Assembly (NCBI RefSeq): GCF_036226505.1
Contig: NZ_CP108484.1
Span: 1,178,001-1,242,000 of the forward strand
Reading direction: 5' to 3'
DNA: 64,000 nucleotides
Origin: Kitasatospora sp. NBC_01246
Lineage (GTDB): Bacteria > Actinomycetota > Actinomycetes > Streptomycetales > Streptomycetaceae
Of this stretch, positions 61,793 to 64,000 are shown one piece after another; the first letter of the stretch is position 1, and each line of letters starts with the position of its first letter. The notes beneath the pieces are model-generated. The model was not told where the DNA came from. It searched no databases and saw only the letters and a list, made by a program, of their open reading frames with translations. The translations under genes and the position numbers were made by a program.

Positions 61793-62242
61793 TCACTCCT
61801 CGCGGTGCCGCGCCGGTCGGCGGGCCGGGCGCTCGCGCTTCTCGGCGGGCTCCTTCTCCTCGTCGCGGCCGCCGCGCACGGCGTCGGTGACGGCCTCGAC
61901 GGCGCCGGTCAGCGCACCCTTGCTCTTGCCCTTGGCCCCGCCCTCGGTGACCTCGCCGACGATGTCGGTCAGCTGGGCGGGTGCCTTGCGCCCGGACTCC
62001 AGGTCCAGACGGTTGCAGGCCTCCGCGAAACGGAGATAGGTGTCCACGCTGGCGACCACGATGCGGGCGTCGATCTTGAGTATCTCGATCCCGACCAGGG
62101 AGACCCGGACGAAGACGTCGATGACCAGGCCACGGTCCAGGATGAGTTCGAGGATGTCGTACAGGTTGCCGGACCCGGCGCCGCCGGGCCCCGCACCGCG
62201 GGAGGCCACGCCCCCGCCTGCTGACTGCGGTACGACTGTCAC
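61793..62242 (-). CDS. gvpA: major gas vesicle structural protein GvpA
   Basis: The 149-residue protein has the GvpA core (about 25-70: NLYDILELILDRGLVIDVFV then RVSLVGIEILKIDARIVVAS), with the amphipathic helix-beta-beta-helix of the vesicle rib. A charged tail (GRDEEKEPAEKRERPARRPA) is longer than in haloarchaeal GvpA but usual in actinobacteria. GTG start at 62242 with GGAG upstream; the ORF is open further upstream but without the family sequence. Confidence 0.92.
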   Translation of the reverse strand: MTVVPQSAGGGVASRGAGPGGAGSGNLYDILELILDRGLVIDVFVRVSLVGIEILKIDARIVVASVDTYLRFAEACNRLDLESGRKAPAQLTDIVGEVTEGGAKGKSKGALTGAVEAVTDAVRGGRDEEKEPAEKRERPARRPARHREE

Positions 62243-62420
62243 GCTGGGCTCCGTTCCCGGTCGCTCGCAGCGATGTGCGGGTGGCCGTTCCTCTCGTGTC
62301 GGTCGGGCGTTCCGGCGGCCGCGGTACGGCGGACCGGCCGGGACGGCGTTTCGGGCGACGGCGAGCCTTCGGGCGACGACGCGTCTTCGGACGACCGCGC
62401 GGTCTTCGGGCGCCGCCGAG

Positions 62421-62798
62421 TCAGAGCCGGTCGATCTGGCCCCGGCTGTACCGTCGCGTGCGCTCGTAGGCGACCAGTTCACCCTCTGCGTCCAGGGTGA
62501 CCCGGTAGGTGGCCATCACACTGGTGGTGGGAGGAATCCGCTCCAGCTCCAGCACTTCGACGTCCGCCTGCCAGCCGTCCTCGACGGGCTTCACCGCGGA
62601 GACCGACTCCGGGGCCCGGCCCAGCAGTTCTTCGAGCTGCCGGGCCGCACACCGGATGGCCTGCGGCGCGGACACCTTGCGTGGCCGCCGCCGTGGGGCC
62701 GCCGCGGCCCGCCGGGCCGTAGGAGTACGGGCCGGTGGGCTGTCCTCGTCGGAAGGACGCCGCGTCCTGCGCGCGGGCCCCTCGGGATCTGCGGCCAT
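62421..62798 (-). CDS. gvpO: gas vesicle protein GvpO
   Basis: The 125-residue protein has a basic, Ala/Arg-rich N-terminus and the conserved GvpO segment APQAIRCAARQLEELLGRAP followed by EDGWQADVEVLELERIPPTT and VMATYRVTLDAEGELVAYER. GvpO is required for vesicle formation or gvp expression in halophiles; its job in actinobacteria is less clear. ATG at 62798 with GGAG 7 nt before it is preferred to the ATG at 62804. It opens the leftward gvp operon. Confidence 0.88.
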   Translation of the reverse strand: MAADPEGPARRTRRPSDEDSPPARTPTARRAAAAPRRRPRKVSAPQAIRCAARQLEELLGRAPESVSAVKPVEDGWQADVEVLELERIPPTTSVMATYRVTLDAEGELVAYERTRRYSRGQIDRL

Positions 62799-63005
62799 GA
62801 CCATCTCCGGGCTGTTGTCCCGGCCGCACGCCTGCCCCGAGCCGGGATCAGGCAAACGCGCGCGCCCCGAATAGGAACATCCCAGCTGGGAACACGCGTC
62901 GGTGGGGCGGGGTGCGGCGACCCGGACCGCGACATGTGCACGAAGTGCTGCCCTCCGCGCGATGCTCCTCGGCCCTTTGGCCATGCCGCCTGAAGGGAAG
63001 ACCTC
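62799..63005. promoter_or_regulatory. divergent promoter region of the gvp operon and its partner gene
   Basis: The 207-bp gap between gvpO and the rightward gene at 63006 must hold both promoters. Its middle is slightly AT-richer (AATAGGAACATCCCAGCTGGGAACA contains the short palindrome CCCAGCTGGG at 62881-62890), a candidate regulator site. Confidence 0.5.
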
Positions 63006-64000
63006 ATGAACGACACCACCAAGATCGCCCTCGCCGCCGCGGTCGCCGGCGGGTACGTCCTCGGTCGAGCGAAGAAGGGCAGGATGGCCTTCGCCGCGGC
63101 CACCTACCTGGCCGGCCGCCGCTTCGGCCTGGACCCGCGTCAGCTGGCGACCGAAGGGTTGCGCAAGCTCGCCGACACCCCCCAGGTGGCGGAACTCAAC
63201 GAACAGGTCCGCGGCGAGCTGCTCTCGGCCGGACGCAAGGCGGTCGCCGCCGCTGCCGACCGCCAGCTGGCCAACCTCGCCGACACCCTGCGCGACCGGA
63301 CCAGGAACATCGGCGCGAAGAAGCAGGAGGAACCGCCGGACGAGGACGAGGAGGAGTACGGGCCGGAGGAGGACGAGGAGGAGCCCGAGGAGCCGGCCGA
63401 CTACGAGGAGGAGGACGCCGAGGAGGACGAGGCGGAGGAGGACGAGGCCGAGGACACGGGGGACGACCAGGACGACGAGGCCGGTGACGACCGGGACGAG
63501 ACCGAGGACCGGGAGCCGGAGGACGAACAGGGCGAGGACGAGGAGCCGCCACCGGAGCCCCCGAAGCGCCGACGCAGCGCCCGCAAGGCGGACGCGGAGG
63601 AGGAGCCCGAGCCCGAGCGGCCCCGGCGCCGTCGCCCGAGCGCGAGCGCCGCACCCCGCTCCCGGAGGCGGCCGCCGAAGGAGACGGACTCCGCCGAACC
63701 GGCCGCCGAGAAGCCCGCCCGGAAGAAGCCGGCTTCGGCCACAGCGCGCGAGAGCCGCCCCGCGGCCAAGAGGAGCGCGCCCGCCGGGAAGACGACCGCC
63801 GAGAAGACGGCGCCTGCCCGGAAGACGGCACCGGCCCGGACGGCCGCGGCGAAGAAGACGGCGCCCGCCAAGAAGACGACGACCGCGGCCCGGGCGAAGC
63901 CCGCCGGCAAGGCGGCCACGACCGCGAAACGGGCTCCCGCGAAGAAGGCCCCGGCCAAGAAGGCCACCGCCAAGAAGACCGCCGGGACGAAGCCGGCGGC
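63006..64000 (+). CDS. gas-vesicle-cluster protein with acidic and histone-H1-like basic tails (3'-truncated by window edge)
   Basis: At least 331 residues, running off the window. Three parts are visible: an ordered N-terminal domain (1-105) with a helix IALAAAVAGGYVLG and KKGRMAFAAATYLAGRRF; an extremely acidic stretch (107-186, mostly Glu/Asp); and a basic Lys/Ala/Pro region (about 230-331) made of KKTAPAKK, APAKKA and similar units like histone H1 or mycobacterial HupB tails. A GAAGGGAAG site precedes the ATG. It is divergent from gvpO. Streptomycete gas-vesicle clusters often include such a protein (sometimes misnamed DNA primase); its role is unknown. Confidence 0.8.
   Translation, partial: MNDTTKIALAAAVAGGYVLGRAKKGRMAFAAATYLAGRRFGLDPRQLATEGLRKLADTPQVAELNEQVRGELLSAGRKAVAAAADRQLANLADTLRDRTRNIGAKKQEEPPDEDEEEYGPEEDEEEPEEPADYEEEDAEEDEAEEDEAEDTGDDQDDEAGDDRDETEDREPEDEQGEDEEPPPEPPKRRRSARKADAEEEPEPERPRRRRPSASAAPRSRRRPPKETDSAEPAAEKPARKKPASATARESRPAAKRSAPAGKTTAEKTAPARKTAPARTAAAKKTAPAKKTTTAARAKPAGKAATTAKRAPAKKAPAKKATAKKTAGTKPA

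Noticed and set aside
1..64000. tRNA or rRNA genes, insertion sequences, phage or attachment sites
   Set aside because: No tRNA arms, rRNA segments, transposase or integrase motifs were seen on either strand; a tRNA scan would be decisive.

Overview
The window is high-GC, strongly actinobacterial DNA. Streptomyces-type start codons (GTG and TTG are common), Tat and lipoprotein signals, a GvpO-containing gas-vesicle operon, an EfeOBU iron operon and many regulators of TetR, HxlR and LuxR type all point to a streptomycete (Streptomyces or Kitasatospora). No rRNA, tRNA, phage, transposase or CRISPR-Cas locus was seen. Both ends cut a gene: an ABC-transporter ATPase on the left and a gas-vesicle-linked acidic/basic protein on the right.

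Layout. 1-3070: ATPase and FtsX-type permease of a MacB-like exporter. 3171-3818: secreted HNH nuclease. 4261-7775: efeO-efeB-efeU (transcribed leftwards) under an iron box at 7860. 8136-12838: lone ABC ATPase, an adenylation domain fused to a membrane domain, and an ATP-grasp ligase. 13020-17240: GNAT remnant, secreted M4 metalloprotease, D-2-hydroxyacid dehydrogenase, APH-fold kinase. 17593-19739: a TetR gene and an NAD-dependent epimerase separated by an array of identical palindromic operators. 19830-31891: two methyltransferase/small genes, a membrane-anchored Pro-rich protein, OafA-type acyltransferase, cellulose-synthase-like glycosyltransferase, GNAT, FAD oxidoreductase, GH25 lysozyme, two PRC-barrel proteins and a secreted propeller protein. 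32074-39513: membrane protein, WGR/beta-propeller protein and a leftward set of an unknown gene, MoxR AAA ATPase and metallopeptidase-VWA protein. 39702-42214: Tat-exported beta-helix protein and a methyltransferase. 42255-51009: a TetR gene, two SDRs and a quinone-oxidoreductase-like gene, a QorB/HxlR pair, a secreted alpha/beta hydrolase, then acyl-CoA dehydrogenase and its APH-like partner. 51109-58624: channel-like membrane protein, GNAT, Gfo/Idh/MocA oxidoreductase, O-methyltransferase, DedA protein, a probable glutamate-cysteine-ligase remnant, membrane protein, and a histidine kinase/response regulator pair. 58725-64000: gvpO-A-F-G-J-L-S-K, with a divergent partner gene.

How the parts work together. 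The most informative regulatory signals are (i) five copies of a GACCGGTC-centred palindrome controlling the TetR gene at 17593 and the epimerase at 18510, four of them spaced 63, 64 and 70 bp apart; and (ii) a 22-bp sequence that is identical, in opposite orientation, upstream of the SDR operon (42979-43000) and upstream of the APH/acyl-CoA-dehydrogenase pair (51036-51057), each time just downstream of a TTGACA box. The second signal links two loci 8 kb apart into one probable TetR regulon for acyl-CoA (possibly hydroxyacyl-CoA) breakdown. Short tandem repeats sit at several gene ends, twice containing the stop codon itself. Function calls rest on motif recognition only; no database search was possible.
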